Source: Phlyctochytrium arcticum (Eukaryota > Chytridiomycota > Chytridiomycetes > Chytridiales > Chytridiaceae). From it: a stretch of 64,000 bases of DNA. This document shows, piece by piece, positions 46,990 to 60,671 of the stretch. The DNA is taken from positions 62,001 to 126,000 of the forward strand of contig JAHLKI010000037.1 of the NCBI GenBank assembly GCA_025602905.1. Direction: 5' to 3'. The notes below the pieces were generated by a model. It ran no database searches. It saw nothing but the letters and a program-made list of their open reading frames with translations, and was not told the DNA's origin. Position 1 is the stretch's first letter. Every line of letters starts with the position of its first letter. The translations under genes and the position numbers were made by a program.

Positions 46990-49791
46990 TTAGTGGAGGG
47001 GAAGCGGGGATATTCGTGTGATGCAATGGGCGGGAATGGCGAGACAGGGAAAAGTGCGGGTGTGGATTTGATATGTTTCAACACATGATGCAGTGGGTAG
47101 TTGAGCAAACGTGTCAGTCATCTTTTCGGCAGGTGGTGTTAGAGGCGCTTGACGAGTGGTATCAGAATCTTTGATGGGTTCCGATGATTGTCGGTTGGTC
47201 ATGTCCGATTCTGCGGGGGGAGGTGGGGTGGATGGTGGACAAATGGGGGTAGAGGGAATAGTGTAAAATTCATCAATCAATGCAAAAGGATCAAAATCAT
47301 CCAGGGAGACGTCCTCGACGAACAGATCGACCTGAGATATCCTCCGGATTGGTGTTGAGTGGGAAAGCAAGTATGTTGTACTTTCCGCGCCGACGCCACC
47401 CTCTTGAGAAATGATAGAAGTGGGTGAGGGCGGTGGCGGGATGGTCGTGACGGATAATGTTATCTCTACTGCGTCTGCAATATAGCAGATTTTCGAAGAA
47501 GGTAAATATGCGCATACTGTTCCAGTGATGCGAGCAACGGCGCCCCGGCCATTCCGTACGTGTAGCCGTATCTGCGACGAGATTAGATCTGCCAACAGAG
47601 CGCGGGCGGGCGTTGTTTCTGCGATGGGGATCATAAGATTGTCGCTCATTGCTTAGACGATTTCTAGTATGCGGGCCTTACCTGTTGATATTTCATCTTT
47701 AACAAATAAATCTTCCATTTCCTCGGCGGCCAATATGGTTCCTGATCCGGCCTCTACGACAATCATACCAGACAGATCATTGGGGGTATATACAGGTCCG
47801 ACATCACATCTCCAGTTCTCCGCATTGCTAGGGGGACTTTCGTGAATGATAGTTGGCGGCGAATTAGATTTGGAGATTTCTGCCTCGAGGATGTTCTTTA
47901 CAGAGCCTGACATTGTTTCCGTAGGTTCTTCCAGATTTGCTGGCGTTTGGGCACTATCGGTATGCTCATCAAGAGTAGCTGGCAACTCACTGGTGTCCGC
48001 ATGGACTTCAGTATGGGAAATATTATCACTCTCTTGGTTGCTGATGTTGACCTCTATTTGTTCAACATCCTTCTCATCACCTTCTGGTTCTTGCAGTTGT
48101 GGTGCAACGTCTAGAATTGGCTCCATTATTTCCCTGCCTTCTTCATCTTCAGTTTTGATCTCTTCATGTTGAGTAACCGAAAATGGTATTTGACCTTCCA
48201 CAGCCAAGCTCTGATCGTCGACTTCGACTTTCATTCGTCCACCATCACACTGTTCTTCCAATTTTTCATTTGGCTGCAATGCAAATTCTTCAGTTAAAGA
48301 AGCATGATCCACCTGTTGCTCGAGATCGTTTGCTGCATCAGAAGCGCAAGAGCTACTAGCTGGGTGCACTTTGGAGCTGTGCGAATTCTCCTGTCGCTCT
48401 CTGGCTAAGCTCCGATTCTTATTCCTTTTCCTTTTATTCTTTTTAGGGGTAGTTGTATTTGGCGAGCCGAAGCTATCATTGCCTCGCTTATCAACATTGC
48501 CATTCAAGCTGTGTTTGCGCGGCTTGATAGGATCAGCCTTGGCTATGGGTGTCCATCCTTCCTTCACGTCACGGTCTACGGTGCGTTCTTGTATCACAAT
48601 TTTGCTAGCGGGCATTTGTACGAACTCGGCTCGATGTGAATGAGAAGTTGAATGTTGGGCGGGGGAGTTTGCACGTTGTCGGTCACGAGAATACGATCTG
48701 TCTGACCGAGAGCAGGGCGTGAGGAGGTTAGCACTCATGCGGCGGTCTCTCCTTGTCGAAGGATGACTGTGAGAGTGACCGCTTTTCGATGACAACGAAG
48801 GACTCCTACTGCCGGACATCTGCCGACGATTGGGGGAGGCATTTGATGACCTTTGCGATCTTTCCCGAGAGTGGCTTCGTCCTCGTCTTCTAGTATATCG
48901 CGACTCTTCGTAAGATCTGCTTCTCGACCTGGATCTGTGATGTCGATCACGATCTTCCTTACGATGTGGCCCGCGGGCTGATGAGCGAGAAGATCGCGAA
49001 CGACGTCGTTGCCTACCACCATCAGTATGCCGCTGCCCAAGGTTGCTTTGCTCCGTACGTTTGCGCAGTCCATGGTCCGTTCGAATGTGATCTTGGGACG
49101 GGGCACGCTCCACAATGATAACGCGTTGCTTGTTACAGCTGCCCTGGTCCAACGACGTGTCCCCATGTGACCCTATGGTGTCAGATGCAGAAGCCGTTGA
49201 GCTTGGAGGTCGGGAATCCATTGCATCACAGGAAGAACTTGGCCTTCTCATATCTTCCTCCGCTGCGGACGGTATGGCACTGATTGGCGGGATTTCCTTC
49301 ATCGCAGTAGAATCTGTTGCTACTTTATTCCCACAAGTCACAGCTAGTTCGTCGTGACTGGCCGAGTCCGACAAAGATTGCGATAGGCGAGATGGTCTTC
49401 GAACAACACCCGATGCAGATCGTGGGACTGTTGAACTTATCCGAGAGTTCTGTTCCTTTTGTTCTAAAAGCAGATCTATCCTTCGGCCTGTTTCATATGC
49501 AAACGCCGGGGTTGGGCCTGGGGGTGGTGGCGGGGGTGGAGGTTCATTTGAGTCTGAGTGAAGGAATTCAGGGAGGAGGAGATTTGTGTCTGGTATTGAT
49601 ATCGCTGTTGACGGGGCAGGCAGTTTCTCGGATGGCACTTCCTTTCGCCGCTTGGTCCACTCTGCGTGTGATGAGAAATCACCAGAATTTTTACGTTTGA
49701 TTCGGCAGGAGGTTGGCAAGTTTGGCAACGATGTGGGTTGATTGCTGATTGAGCCGCACAAAACCATGCTCACTCCGCCGCCTTCGTTCAT
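46990..49791 (-). CDS. RS-rich disordered protein, possibly a two-exon gene
   Basis: Exon 1 49791-47682 and exon 2 47651-46990, joined by a 30-nt stretch with GTAAGG and CTAAG ends that keeps frame (total 923 aa). Read without it, they are two frames separated by only 3 nt (TAA then ATG), 712 and 219 aa. Exon 1 is disordered: a polyproline run (PPPPPPPPG), an Arg/Ser-rich block at about residues 258-345 (RSRSRSRS, RRGRSHSRERS), a Lys-rich KKNKRKRNKNR segment, then a long acidic tail. Such proteins commonly act in splicing or nuclear speckles. Exon 2 has a short region (ARITGTVCAYLPSSKICYI) that might be a beta-barrel, then Pro-rich sequence. No family recognised; the exon join is inferred. 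Confidence 0.5.
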
Positions 49792-50752
49792 TGCTGCTTT
49801 TGCCTTTGTAAGATTTGTGCTATGGCATAAATAAGCTACTCTACAGCTAGACTAGTAAGATCGTTGCTGTGTAAAAATTACCAGACGATCTTTTGATATG
49901 CTGAGCTGAGGATCTACGTTGGGCAGCAGATGAAATGCCTCAGCACTTGACTATGATTCTCCGGGCATGGAAAGTTGACTGATGTAGTGAAGTAGCCCAA
50001 AAATGTGATGATATGGGTCCTAGATCCCTTTCGAAGACCAGTTGCGGTCGGACAGTCGTCTTTGGTGAAATATCGAGACCACCGGTGAAGACTAAAGGCA
50101 GAGTATGTTCTTGAAACTTTGTCGGTCTATCCAGAGGTAGCTAATAGCGTCCAAATGTCTGATGGTATATAGTTCGTTGTTTGCTCCAGGATGCGGCGGA
50201 GTGAGCAGCTTTTTCCAGCGGAAAACTCGGAAAAGGAGGTTCGCGGATCACGTAAGAATTCGACGTCTGAGTTTCCTGGCAAAAAATGCTTCTCACTGGC
50301 AAACATTTCCAAGATCACGAGTACAACTTCATAGCTTTTTTTACCCACAGCGTTCATATTTAGCCTCTTGCCATAGTCTTCTGTTGTCCCCACCTACTTT
50401 AGTATGCCCGGGAGCGACCCCAGCAGCCAAACTTGGAAGCTCTTAACTCTCGAACCTCAGATCAAACGCCTAGGAACAACTACAACGAAACATGCATGAA
50501 AGTCACCGTTAACAAAAGCATTGCCGTATGGGCAAGGTTTTATGAGAAAGCCATTGAAAGGACCTCATATTTGTTCCACTCTGAATTGGCCGACTTGGAC
50601 AGGAGCTAGGAAAACGGTCTGTCCCGGCAGCTTCAAATGTATCCCGCTAACCAGAGTGGACTCCATGCATCCCCTCCAGAACTGTATCTACGTACCCTGG
50701 TCCTCCATAGTGAGCTGCTATTTCCTCCGTTCTTTGTAGGACGGCCGTAAAG
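49792..50752. other. upstream region, no confident gene
   Basis: Leader and promoter of the RS-rich gene and other sequence; open frames on both strands here have no recognisable domain. Confidence 0.35.
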
Positions 50753-52311
50753 ATGCAACTCTGGATTCTGGAATGGCCGCGCAGCGCGTCCTTCGCCCTG
50801 TCATGTTCACAGATCGCAGATGGCAGATGTTGGATGCTCTTGACCACAGTACCTTACCTGACCGAGCGGAAACCCTCTGAATCGGAACAAACGGAGATGC
50901 GGGATCTCCAAATTTCTCTTTTTCAAGGACAGTCTGAACATCAAAACGCTCGCAAACCTGCAACTGTTTTCCGTAACTTTACACCAGACCAGGACACACG
51001 GAAAAGAGGCGAGATCCCCTGTATGTTGAACTACTCGGTGCCAGCCGCCGCTGTCAATGCTGGGCTAGGATACAACGAGACCGCCAACTTTTTTGACGTG
51101 ATTGGCATCATTGCGAGAGCAAGCAAATCGACCTTCTTCGAAAAAGCGGGGGATGATGGACGCATCAAAACTCATCAAAAACGAAAGCAAAAAATCCGTA
51201 CAGCTCGCATTGGAGCATGTATTGCCTCATATGATAACGGCTGGAGCCATACGCGCGAGGCTGCAGAAGCGCACGGTGAATTTATCGCCTGGGAGTATAA
51301 CGACAAACAGTACGTTTTCTTTATATATGATATTGCTTGCTTTGAGTTCCACATGATGGTAATAAACAATCCACTTTAGGTACGCAACGAAACCAGTAAT
51401 TTCCTCAAGTTTGGCCCAGAAATCCAGAGGAAAGGAGAACAGTTTGCGCGACGGCAACTTTGACGGCCCGTCAAAAAAATGGATCGTGCCAAACGCCTCA
51501 GCCATTTGCTCAACAACGCTGATATTGTACCTCCGACATCTCCCCCCCCCCCCCCCCCCCCCCCCCCTCCAATTTCTTTGGAATGCTTCCGCGAGAAACT
51601 TATCACCCGCGAATCTTACATGGGCAACCCAGCCCTCTTTGCAAACGCCCATTGGAACCGCATTCACAGTTCCGCTACGTTGCGTACAGACACCGCCCGT
51701 TCCTCCTCCCCTTACGTCGTCGTCCTCGTCGGCATTCTGGGCATGTCTTCAAAACTGGGAGTGTGCGGGGACCACTACGCCGGCAACAGCAAGCCTTTCG
51801 AAGGCAAATCCAAATTTGTGGTGGTACTGGAGCCGCTCCCACTGCCCGCCTTTCAAGAAGATTGGGCCTCCTTCACCCTCGCCGCTACATCTGTCCAGGC
51901 ATCTTGCCCTTTGGCGGAACTTTCTCCGGACTGTCCTTGCGGTCTCGTGCGGGGGGCCGATTCCCCGAACATTGTTCTCAAGGCCCCGGTTTCCACGCCT
52001 TCCTCCATCCCCTGTACTACACACCCTAACGACCCAGCTGGGTACTGGACCAACCCCTTCCCTCCTGGCCCAAGGCCGTTGACTGCTGTGGAAAGCTGGT
52101 GCCGCCAACAGACTTCGCAACAGCCTTGGTACCGCTGGTACCGGGGGCTGCCGTTGCTGTGACAGCGAATGTCAAATCCTATTTTATTTCCGACAGCAAG
52201 GGGCAATCTATTACGCACACATTCGACTTGGAGTCTGTACGGCTGCTGGAACCGGCAGGTGTGGTGATCTGCCTGGTTCGACGGTTTCCAAAGAGAGCGA
52301 TTGGTTGCTGA
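50753..52311 (+). other. unresolved coding-like region
   Basis: Several plus-strand stretches look coding but do not make one clean gene: a region about 50770-50880 (AAQRVLRPVMFTDRRWQMLD), one at 51100-51310, and one after a possible intron (GTACGT at 51311 to TTTAG at 51379) reading YATKPVISSSLAQKSRGKEN. A run of 26 C at 51542-51567 follows, so frames on the two sides may be out of register. The 3' end at 52110-52311 reads VAVTANVKSYFISDSKGQSI and ends at a stop. On the minus strand 51667-51227 is also open. I cannot choose the strand with confidence. Confidence 0.4.
51542..51567 (+). repeat. poly-C homopolymer, 26 nt
   Basis: T, then 26 consecutive C, then T. It is likely to be length-variable and a likely assembly or read error site. 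If translated it gives a proline (or, on the other strand, glycine) run. Confidence 0.95.
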
Positions 52312-52444
52312 CTTTATAAGCTTTTTTTTTCTACTTCATTTTGTACAATTCTTACTTTTCGCTTCCTGATTCTGCTGCAAACTCAAAGTACAGTACCTAT
52401 ACCTATATTCGTAAACACTCAGCACTGTTGCTTTGTCGCGTAGC

Positions 52445-55400
52445 ATGCTTGTCGTAACTCCAAATTTCCCAGGTATAAGTCGCCCTGTGCTGCGCAAAAT
52501 CCTGTCATTTGTCCATACGTGGCAAAATCAAGTTTGCGTAAGCCTGTGGAGCTTTGTCGTCCGACTTTCAAGTCTGTTTTCCGAAACATACGCGAAATCG
52601 GGCCAGGGCAAGGCTAACAAGAACTGCCAACGTCCAAGTAAAGCGCCTCCTGCATGGACCTCTTTCAGAAGCTTGGTATGTCTTTTCTCAACTTCCCGTC
52701 TGAATCCTCAGCTTAGACTTTAGTTAGATCACCCGATCCCGGAGGTGCGACAACGAGCATTACGCGACTTACAGGTATGAGGGCGAACATAGGACGCCTC
52801 CGAATATTGCATGCACTGAGCAAAAAGCTATTTCCCTCTAGTTCAAGCTTAGATCCGGTATTGTGACGACCGGTATGTGATTGGGCGGCAAGGCAGCGTT
52901 CCTATTCACTCAACCCTGTGTTCTGAGGACAGATGCGTTATGTTATGAGAAAGAAGGTCTTGCCAAGCTCCTGAACTGCCTGGATCCTCAAGACTATGCT
53001 TCCGAGAGTCTGCATAACTATCTCTATATTCTGAAAGAGCTGATTCATGTAAGCACGGTGGTTTGTTTATACTCACGAAACCATTGCTCAAGATCAAGCA
53101 GAACGACAAGGGCCGCGAAGAACTGGGCAACCTAGGTGTTCGGCACGTCTTGCTTGACTGGCAGAAAGCCATCCCCTTGACGGACTCAAGCAGTTCCATT
53201 GTAACCGATTTGCTTCAACGCGTTATACATGTTCCATCGTACACAGTTGACCCAAAGCGACCAGTCCGTGACATATCTAGCAATGCTGGATTGCGAACAA
53301 GTCCTGCCCTAACTGCACTTGCGTCAGTTCCCACCGAGCATCCACATAGTCGAAAGCACGGTAGTGAACCCTCCACGAGGGATACAAGTCCCACACGGCT
53401 CAGTCCAAGTCGCAAGCCCATCACGTCCCCATTGCGACGCCTACCTACAGGTGTGTGACATGTTGATACACAGATGCCGTTCAAATCTGACTAAACCGTT
53501 ACTTCAGCGGCTCCTTTTACCAGTCTTGCATATTTACCATATGCATTCAAATCCTACAATACCCAATACCTTACTGATGCGGACCATCATATCATCAATG
53601 AGTTCTATAAGATTCTGAAAGCAGAAGAGCGCACTTCCAATAGAGAACACTGGGAACAGGACCGAGTGGCTTTCCGCCATCTGCTAGACAACTTTGGAGG
53701 CCAGATATTTCTACAGTGTCCCCATCTGTTTCAGGTAAGAACGAAGTTATGTCATGGTCGCCAAGTGGTACCCTTTAAAAACAATGTTGACTTGAATAGA
53801 AAATGCTAAGAAATGCAACCAATAATGCATCATCTCCCTCATTCATGTACCTTGAGGAAGTGGTCTTGTCGTGGTCATCAAGCTTCCGCCAGGCCATGAA
53901 TCTTACACACGTACGCCACTCCACGGACGAAGACCACCTCTTTGCTCCCAATCTCAGAACTTCAACGAGAAGTCGGAAATCTGATTGGGATCGACCAGGT
54001 CCCGGTATCAATCAGAATCCCATCTCCATCCCCTACGCGTGCCACGAGATTTTCGTCAATCTTGCGCCCCTTCTCCGAAATTTGGAATGGCTGCCCGAAG
54101 TAATGCGTCTGCTGTACAGCGTGCTTCCTTTCGTAAAGCTCCACATTGAAATAGCCGCTCAGCATATGCCCGGTCAAGATGTGTCGAATCTACCTATAGC
54201 CTATGCACACATGCTGGCCGAAGCAGCGGGATACCACAGTATTGCGCTAGAAAGGGACGAGGGTGACCTCATGGGTGATCTTACCCTTGCAAGAGAACGA
54301 GTCGTTCTTATGGCGGTCGATATGTTGTGCGCGCTTGAAGATTCCCGAATGGTACGCGCGCGGTATTGTCTTTGTCTTACTCTTCAAGCATGTCACTCAA
54401 CTTTATGGTAGTCTGACCATACATGGGATCTCAAAGGGATCGGGATGTTTTTTGACTTCAACGTGCGCATTGGATTCGCAGATAGTCTGGCATCTTTCAT
54501 CATGGATCGCCCCGATAATGGTGTTGCGCGCGACATGCTTGCATGGTGTTTACAGTACCCATCCCAAAGGGCGCTCAAAAGTGTTCTTCAAACAGTTGGG
54601 CAGTACTGGATTCAGAAAAACGGCTTGCTACATGTTTTCACACAGGACCAGTCCATCCTGGAAACGGTCCTCAACTCCGTTTACGCATTTTCAGATAAAG
54701 AGGTGAGTAGCGTAGCGAGACATGCATGCTTCCAAGCTTTCTGAACAAGATTCCCAGCTGCAAGATATTGGGTACCGATTGGTCGAGCCAGCAATTTCGG
54801 CATATGATGATGCCTTTAGGAGCAAAAGCCTTTTGCCCCACCTCCAATTAACGTACCCTACTGATAACGGCAAATTCCTCTACGCTGCGCTTGCCGCTGC
54901 GGAAGATGCGTTAACGGACGATGCTAGAATCAGTTTTTGGGCGCGTGCTCTGATGCATAAAAATCGCGGGTACGTTGCTCTCTAGTTTGTCAAGATCACT
55001 TCCAAATCTCATATCCCGGAAATTACAGATTACGCGAGGACGCCGCCTTTCATTTATCGGCACTTCTTCCCCAGCCAGGTTTCGAGAAAGTGGTCGACGA
55101 CCCCGCCGATGCACTGTACTTTCATTCTACCATGCTGGCTATCATACAGGAAACGCGAGCTGAAGACAGTTACCTGGATAAGGTAATTGCTTTGGTCTGA
55201 AACGTTGAAATCATTGCCAACGTTCAAATCACAGATTGATCAAATACATGACCTTCGTGTGAAGTTGGATGAGTCTACCGAGTTGCGCGAAGACGATATA
55301 GCCACATCCTTACGCGACCTGACCGATTCCGCATTGTGTATGTTGCTATCTAAGAAACGCTAAAAAAAACCGCTGATCAAATTCGAACATAGCAAAACAA

Positions 55401-58400
55401 ACTACTCAAGAGGCGGCTAAAGCTCAGATTCATTTGAAGCTGATCGAGCTTGTGGCAGATCCGCCATCATGGTTGCTGCACTCTCCATGCCTAACACGCA
55501 TTTTCTCGCTTCTTCGCGGATTGATTGAACAGGATGCTGCTATGAGAGCCGACGTTCGAGGTGCTGAAGTATGCGTGGGAGCCATCAGTCAATGTAAGTT
55601 GCCATATGGTTCAGCACGGCAATGTTGCGTATTGATTTCTCGCACGTAGATATATTCCAAAAGGAGGTACAGATTCGGTATGACGTTGCCCGGATTTTTT
55701 CGGCCGTACTCTTTCCGTTCGATGAATCTAGCTTGTCACCGGAGCCCAGCGTGTTGGCAAACTATACCTTGTATGGACCAGCGTCATTGAAGGCATCTCA
55801 AAAACCAATAGATCTGCACATGGATTTAATAGACGAGTTTTTGCGACCCTTCTGGCAAGGTACAGTCTCATTATCTTTTCTTATGAAATCCTGGCATCTG
55901 AGAAATTCTTCTATAGGATATCGAAATTATACCCGGCTTCCTATCGTAGATTCGGTGATGCTACACGCTGACAACCCTTATCGTTACCAGCTTGAGCAAG
56001 CATTCCAACGGCTGCAAAGGGCGCGAACCCACCAAGACTTTGCACTAGGATTACGCGCGTTTCGAGGTGCATGTACATGTGAGAAAGACGCGGAATACAT
56101 CATTCAGTATGATCTTTCAAGTGTATACGAAAAGTGGGTGATATTGGCTTAGCTGAAATACTGTGTACACTAATTCTTTCACGCTTTTCAGGATTTTACT
56201 TGCGGTTCCTTCTACGCCCGATGATGCGCTCTTGCTCATTCAAGTGCTGCACATTCTTCGTGACTGGATGATCTATCCGACCACGAGAGCGTTCTTCCGT
56301 GATCTGCTCTTACGCTGCGCCAAGGAACTTCTGGTTCCCGCCCTCTATCGATACATAGAGAATCAAAAGAACCTGCCTGATGAGGTTGACAGTACCCCAG
56401 GACCGACAGAATCTGCGGCACCGGACCAAAATCCCCTCTTTATTTCAGAGCTAATGAGGTTCTTGACGGTCATCTGCGAGATAGTCGATGATCAAGACAT
56501 GAGTGTTCTGACCGCCACTACGAATCTGCCAAGCTTATTGTGCCAATTGGGCGATCTACAGGCCAAAGACGGACAGTTTTCAGAGACGGAACTCTTGTAT
56601 ACGCATCGCATGCTGTCCCGTTGTGTCAGTGCGCCGAACATCCTCGCTGTTGTTGATACCCAGTGCGCGAAATCAACTATCAAGTTCCTAGTCTCCGAAA
56701 TTGGCACGCACCAAAAAGCGTCTCATGAGTCGTATACCGGTTCTGCACCATCTCGGTACAAGTGGAAAGTCTACCAATTAGCTGTTCTCTCTTTACGAAC
56801 GCTTAGCCGCACGGCGGTCGTGGATGTAGCGGGCAGACTTAGCTGCCTATGGGGCGACTTTTGGTTGTTCGAAGAGTCCATCGAATGGTTGGTGGCATTG
56901 CTTGATGAACCTGATGAGGTGTGCCAGCAAGCCGGCTTGGGCATTCTTGCGAACATTGCATTGAGCGATGAAGGACGTCAAACGGTTCATTCTGCCATGC
57001 CGAAATACCAGGATGTTGCTTGTGCGAGCCTGGCTAGTGTGGTCATGCCCGAGTATGTCCGAACTGAGGCTGCCTTATTACTCAACAACGTCTTGATTGC
57101 GACAACGACAACAAGCCCGCCCCATTCGGAGGAAAGTTCGAACAGTGAATCCCGAATACCCCCGTCATTTCTAGAGCTCTTGCAACATCATCGCACTTTG
57201 GCCCATTTGCATGAGATACTCGACTGCGCAAGCGATCATATTGCATTCCGGAGGGCTTTGTCTGAGTTGTTACTATCGCTCTTCATACTCGACACGAACC
57301 GAATGCAAGATGCTTTGCAAACTACCCAGTCATGGCCGCTCTTGCTTTCATACTTGGACGATTTCACTGTCGATGATATCCAGGAAGAGTACGATGTCAT
57401 CAAACGTTTCAAGTACCATCAAATGCAAATGACTTGCTGCGAATCCATAAATAGCACAAAATGTAATGTGCTGAGTATGGTATGGCTCGATGTGCATGCT
57501 TCGCCAGCAGTACAACTGCTGTTCGTCCAGGATACCTTCGTGTTCCGACAGTTGCTTAATCTCTTAACTCAACAATTTGGTCGTGGGGTCGATTCCCCGC
57601 CACCTACTGAAGGAACGTCGGCAGCGCGGCTTTTGGAATTGGCCTTGCGAGTATTTGCCGAACTTCTCGCCGAGATGGCTTCCTCGCGTATGAAAGAGCT
57701 GAACGAATTACTGCTCGGCAAGTCTCAGTCAGCCGCCAGTCTATGTCACTTATTCATATCTCTGATCAATCCCGCCGATTCTTCTATTCCCTTCCCACTA
57801 CTTCGCGTGGCCTGTCAAGCTCTCGCCCGGTTGCTTTCGCTAACCTGTAAAGAGAACACGCGCTTGGATCTATCTGCGGTTCTGTCCCAGCCAGTCGATC
57901 CGTTGGACACGACAGGTCCATGTTTGGCGGTTCTCATGAGCCGAAGACTACAGAAAGTATTATTGGGGATGTTTGAGCAAACGGATCAAGTACTCACTGA
58001 GAGCGTATATACTGCACTGGGATGTTTGCTCGGGTACCATGACCGTGTCAAGATAGACTGCGTTGAAAGTATGCATTTGCGTCTCGTTTGATCATGTCGC
58101 ATCCAGCTAATTGACTGCTTGTGCTTAAAAGATGGTTTTATGGCTACATTGGTTGAGCGCGGTCTGACTACATTGGAGGAATGCTCGGTACAAGATCGCA
58201 TGGACGGACAGCAAGAAGAAGGCCTTCTCATTATTACCTTTCTCATTCGGCAACTTCTTGCCGATTCAACGATAGCCAAAGATGAGGCGATCCTTCTCAA
58301 ACTTCCAAAATTTCTTCATCAGCTCCTGTCCCGCCGTGCCACATCTCCACCATCCCTGACTCTATCCACTCTCCAGTGCTTGCGCAACCTGATTATCGAC

Positions 58401-59418
58401 TCTCGCGCTGGCCGCACATCTGTTTTGAAAATCCAAAAGAACGGAACCTCCCTGTTGACTCTTTTGATTAGCACGGTTATAAACCGTGGGAAAGTTAACC
58501 GGTCCGATATCTTTGAGGAGAGCATCGAATGTCTCAAACTTTTGGGACTGCATACCGAGACGAGAGCGGCTCTATGGAAGGTATTTTTACTGCTACAAGA
58601 ATGGTATCCGTCGTGCATTTTTTTTAAACAGCAACATGCGCGCAGTCCAACTTGTTGATGGACCTGGGTCCCATTTTGGCTTACTTGGTTAAATCCCGTG
58701 ATACCACCAAGATTGAACCTTTGCTCCAGTTTCTGTTGTTTGCTGGGTATACCCTGGATGGACAGGTGCAAATGATGCGAACACCTGGTAGGGTCGTGGT
58801 TCACCCCTGCTTCCACTTTACGCTGACGTATCTTGCATGCATGATTAGGTCTCTTTGAGCTGGTTTTCGACGTGGCTGTGACTTCGTCATTGTTGACTCT
58901 CAAACGCACGGCAGTCCTCGTGCTGCGGAACTTTGCAATCAGCACCGAGAACAAAACCCATTTCTTACTTTGTCGTGAGTTCTTGTTTTGATAAATGGTT
59001 TGCCTAAACGTAAAAAATGACTTTTCAAACATAGCGGCGCTAATTCCAAACCTCAACAAGCTACTGTCTTTGTCGGCCCTCGATGTCCTTTCGGCTACCA
59101 CCAGTCTGATACGTACTCTACTGTATAAATCGGAAAAGGCCAAACTTGCGCTCAAGAAAGGCGGCATGAAGGGCACTCTGGAGGATTTGCAGAGGCGTTT
59201 GCAGCAAGGTTTGTTTCCTGAATTCACCCTTGGTCTTTTTGGCGTTTAATCAACCTCTTTGCTTTCTAGGTTATGGCTGGTTTTTGGATCAGAGTGAATC
59301 CACAAATACAGGCAGCAAAAATGGAGCCGGGAAGGACTTGTCTGAGTACGACGCAGGACATCTATATCAGACAACAAATCATTTGAGAGCGTTGCTCAAG
59401 TTACTTTCTGCAGCTTGA
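52445..59418 (+). CDS. RTTN: rotatin-like ARM-repeat basal body protein
   Basis: A very large multi-exon gene (roughly 20 exons, about 1,900-2,000 aa). The N-terminus SLLDHPIPEVRQRALRDLQ matches the conserved start of rotatin (a helix-rich HP-x-x-E-R-x-R-A-L pattern), continuing FKLRSGIVTT and ALCYEKEGLAKLLNCLDPQD. The rest is alpha-helical ARM/HEAT-like throughout, with long single exons (for example 56163-58075). The C-terminal part has VLVLRNFAIS and LLYKSEKAKLALKKGG, like rotatin's final repeats. Animal rotatin is needed for centriole assembly and ciliogenesis. Junctions seen: TTG|GTATGT to 52724, CAG|GTATGA (52774) to 52842, CAT|GTAAGC (53048). The first exon and start (ATG 52445) are uncertain. 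Confidence 0.75.
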
Positions 59419-59682
59419 TCACATCATGATTTAGACATTTATCCTGCTCTACATATGACGATCTTATGTACATATTTTGGAACCAATTTGGACGCGTAAT
59501 TAATTACTCTTGAATATATGATACCCAACTGTTCCTAATTGCCTTTGAGGTGCGAAACGCCAACGGAGAATGATAAATCAGCGCTCCCAGACTGATGCTG
59601 AAAAAAGGGGAAGCCAGCAAACATATGATTGAGTTGTTCATGACAAAGGTGACATATAACAAACGAATCAAAAATAGCCCCT

Positions 59683-60671
59683 CTATGTAGCGACAGCTTT
59701 CCCTTTCCCCGCCACACTTGCAAATGACTCTTCTTCTTCCTCTTCTTCCTCCTCCTCATCGTCATCATCCGCATCATCATTATCAGAAACGACGTCCCAC
59801 TGCGCCAAATCTTTTGGTGGTACTGCTGGGGGAGAGGGTATGCGTGTTGTGACGGTCTTCAAGGTTGTAAGCGTAGTAGTTGTTGTGGATGAGGATGCCC
59901 CAAGTTGTGAGATTGGTGTTTTTGTTACTGACTCGCTTCCCGATGGATCGCTTTCTTCATCTTCTTCACTGTCAGAGGTGGGTTGAGGGGACGGAATTTG
60001 CGATGGACCTGCCATGGCACGTTCCACAGCCGACATAACATCGTCCAATGCTTGAACATGGTCTTTGACAAACTCAGGGTCATGGTATCGGATCTTTGGT
60101 TTCTCTGGACCCTTGAGTCCGGCCTCAATCTTTTCTTTAATCTTGTCTTGACGCTGACGCTTCCGCTCTGGTTCTTTCTCTAAGTAGTCCGCCAGCCTAA
60201 TCATCGAAATAAACAAAACTTTAGATATACCGCATCTTTTTGGATGAGAACCCACTCCACTTACCGCTTGGCATCGTTGACTGTCTTCAAACGCCGTCCC
60301 TGTAAATCCCTGCACGCTTCGAAATTTGTCGTCTTTTGTGACGCCATTTTCCCTCCCTGGGCTCGCAACATACTTCCAAACCCGCCCTTTCCTCCCGGCA
60401 ACCGCAGCAAAAGGTTGAATTCGGCTGGATGTGAGCCATTCTGTGGTGAGTAGAGAGGGTATGAGTCGGGGACAAGACGGCCGCCAAGGGTTGTGAAAAG
60501 TTGGTCGGAGGGGAGTAGACATGGGAAGTGGGACTCTGTGAGCCGTTGTTTGAGGTCGGCAACGGTTGGAATGCTATTACACAGCTCTCCCTCGGTGGGT
60601 GATGGAGGGAACTGTAAGCATAGTGGCTGGAGGCCCTTGAACGTATTGACTAAGACTTGAACGGCTGCCAT
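59683..60671 (-). CDS. SDE2: SDE2 telomere/splicing protein with ubiquitin-like start, 306 aa
   Basis: Exons 60671-60265 and 60196-59683 (GTAAGT...GATTAG). The first 90 residues are a ubiquitin fold ending [18 protein letters not shown]. The Gly-Gly/Lys-Gly-Gly step is the cleavage site of SDE2 proteins, where a deubiquitylating-type protease releases an active Sde2-C starting with Lys. The SDE2 body follows ([39 protein letters not shown]), then Ser/Thr-rich and Glu/Asp-rich sequence, with an acidic run near residues 285-295. In fission yeast Sde2 aids excision of selected introns with Cactin and Cay1; in mammals it helps the replication-stress response. Start: ATG at 60671, first in frame. 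Confidence 0.92.

Noticed and set aside
53215..53484. Minus-strand frames within the rotatin region
   Set aside because: They are shadows of helical coding sequence on the plus strand.
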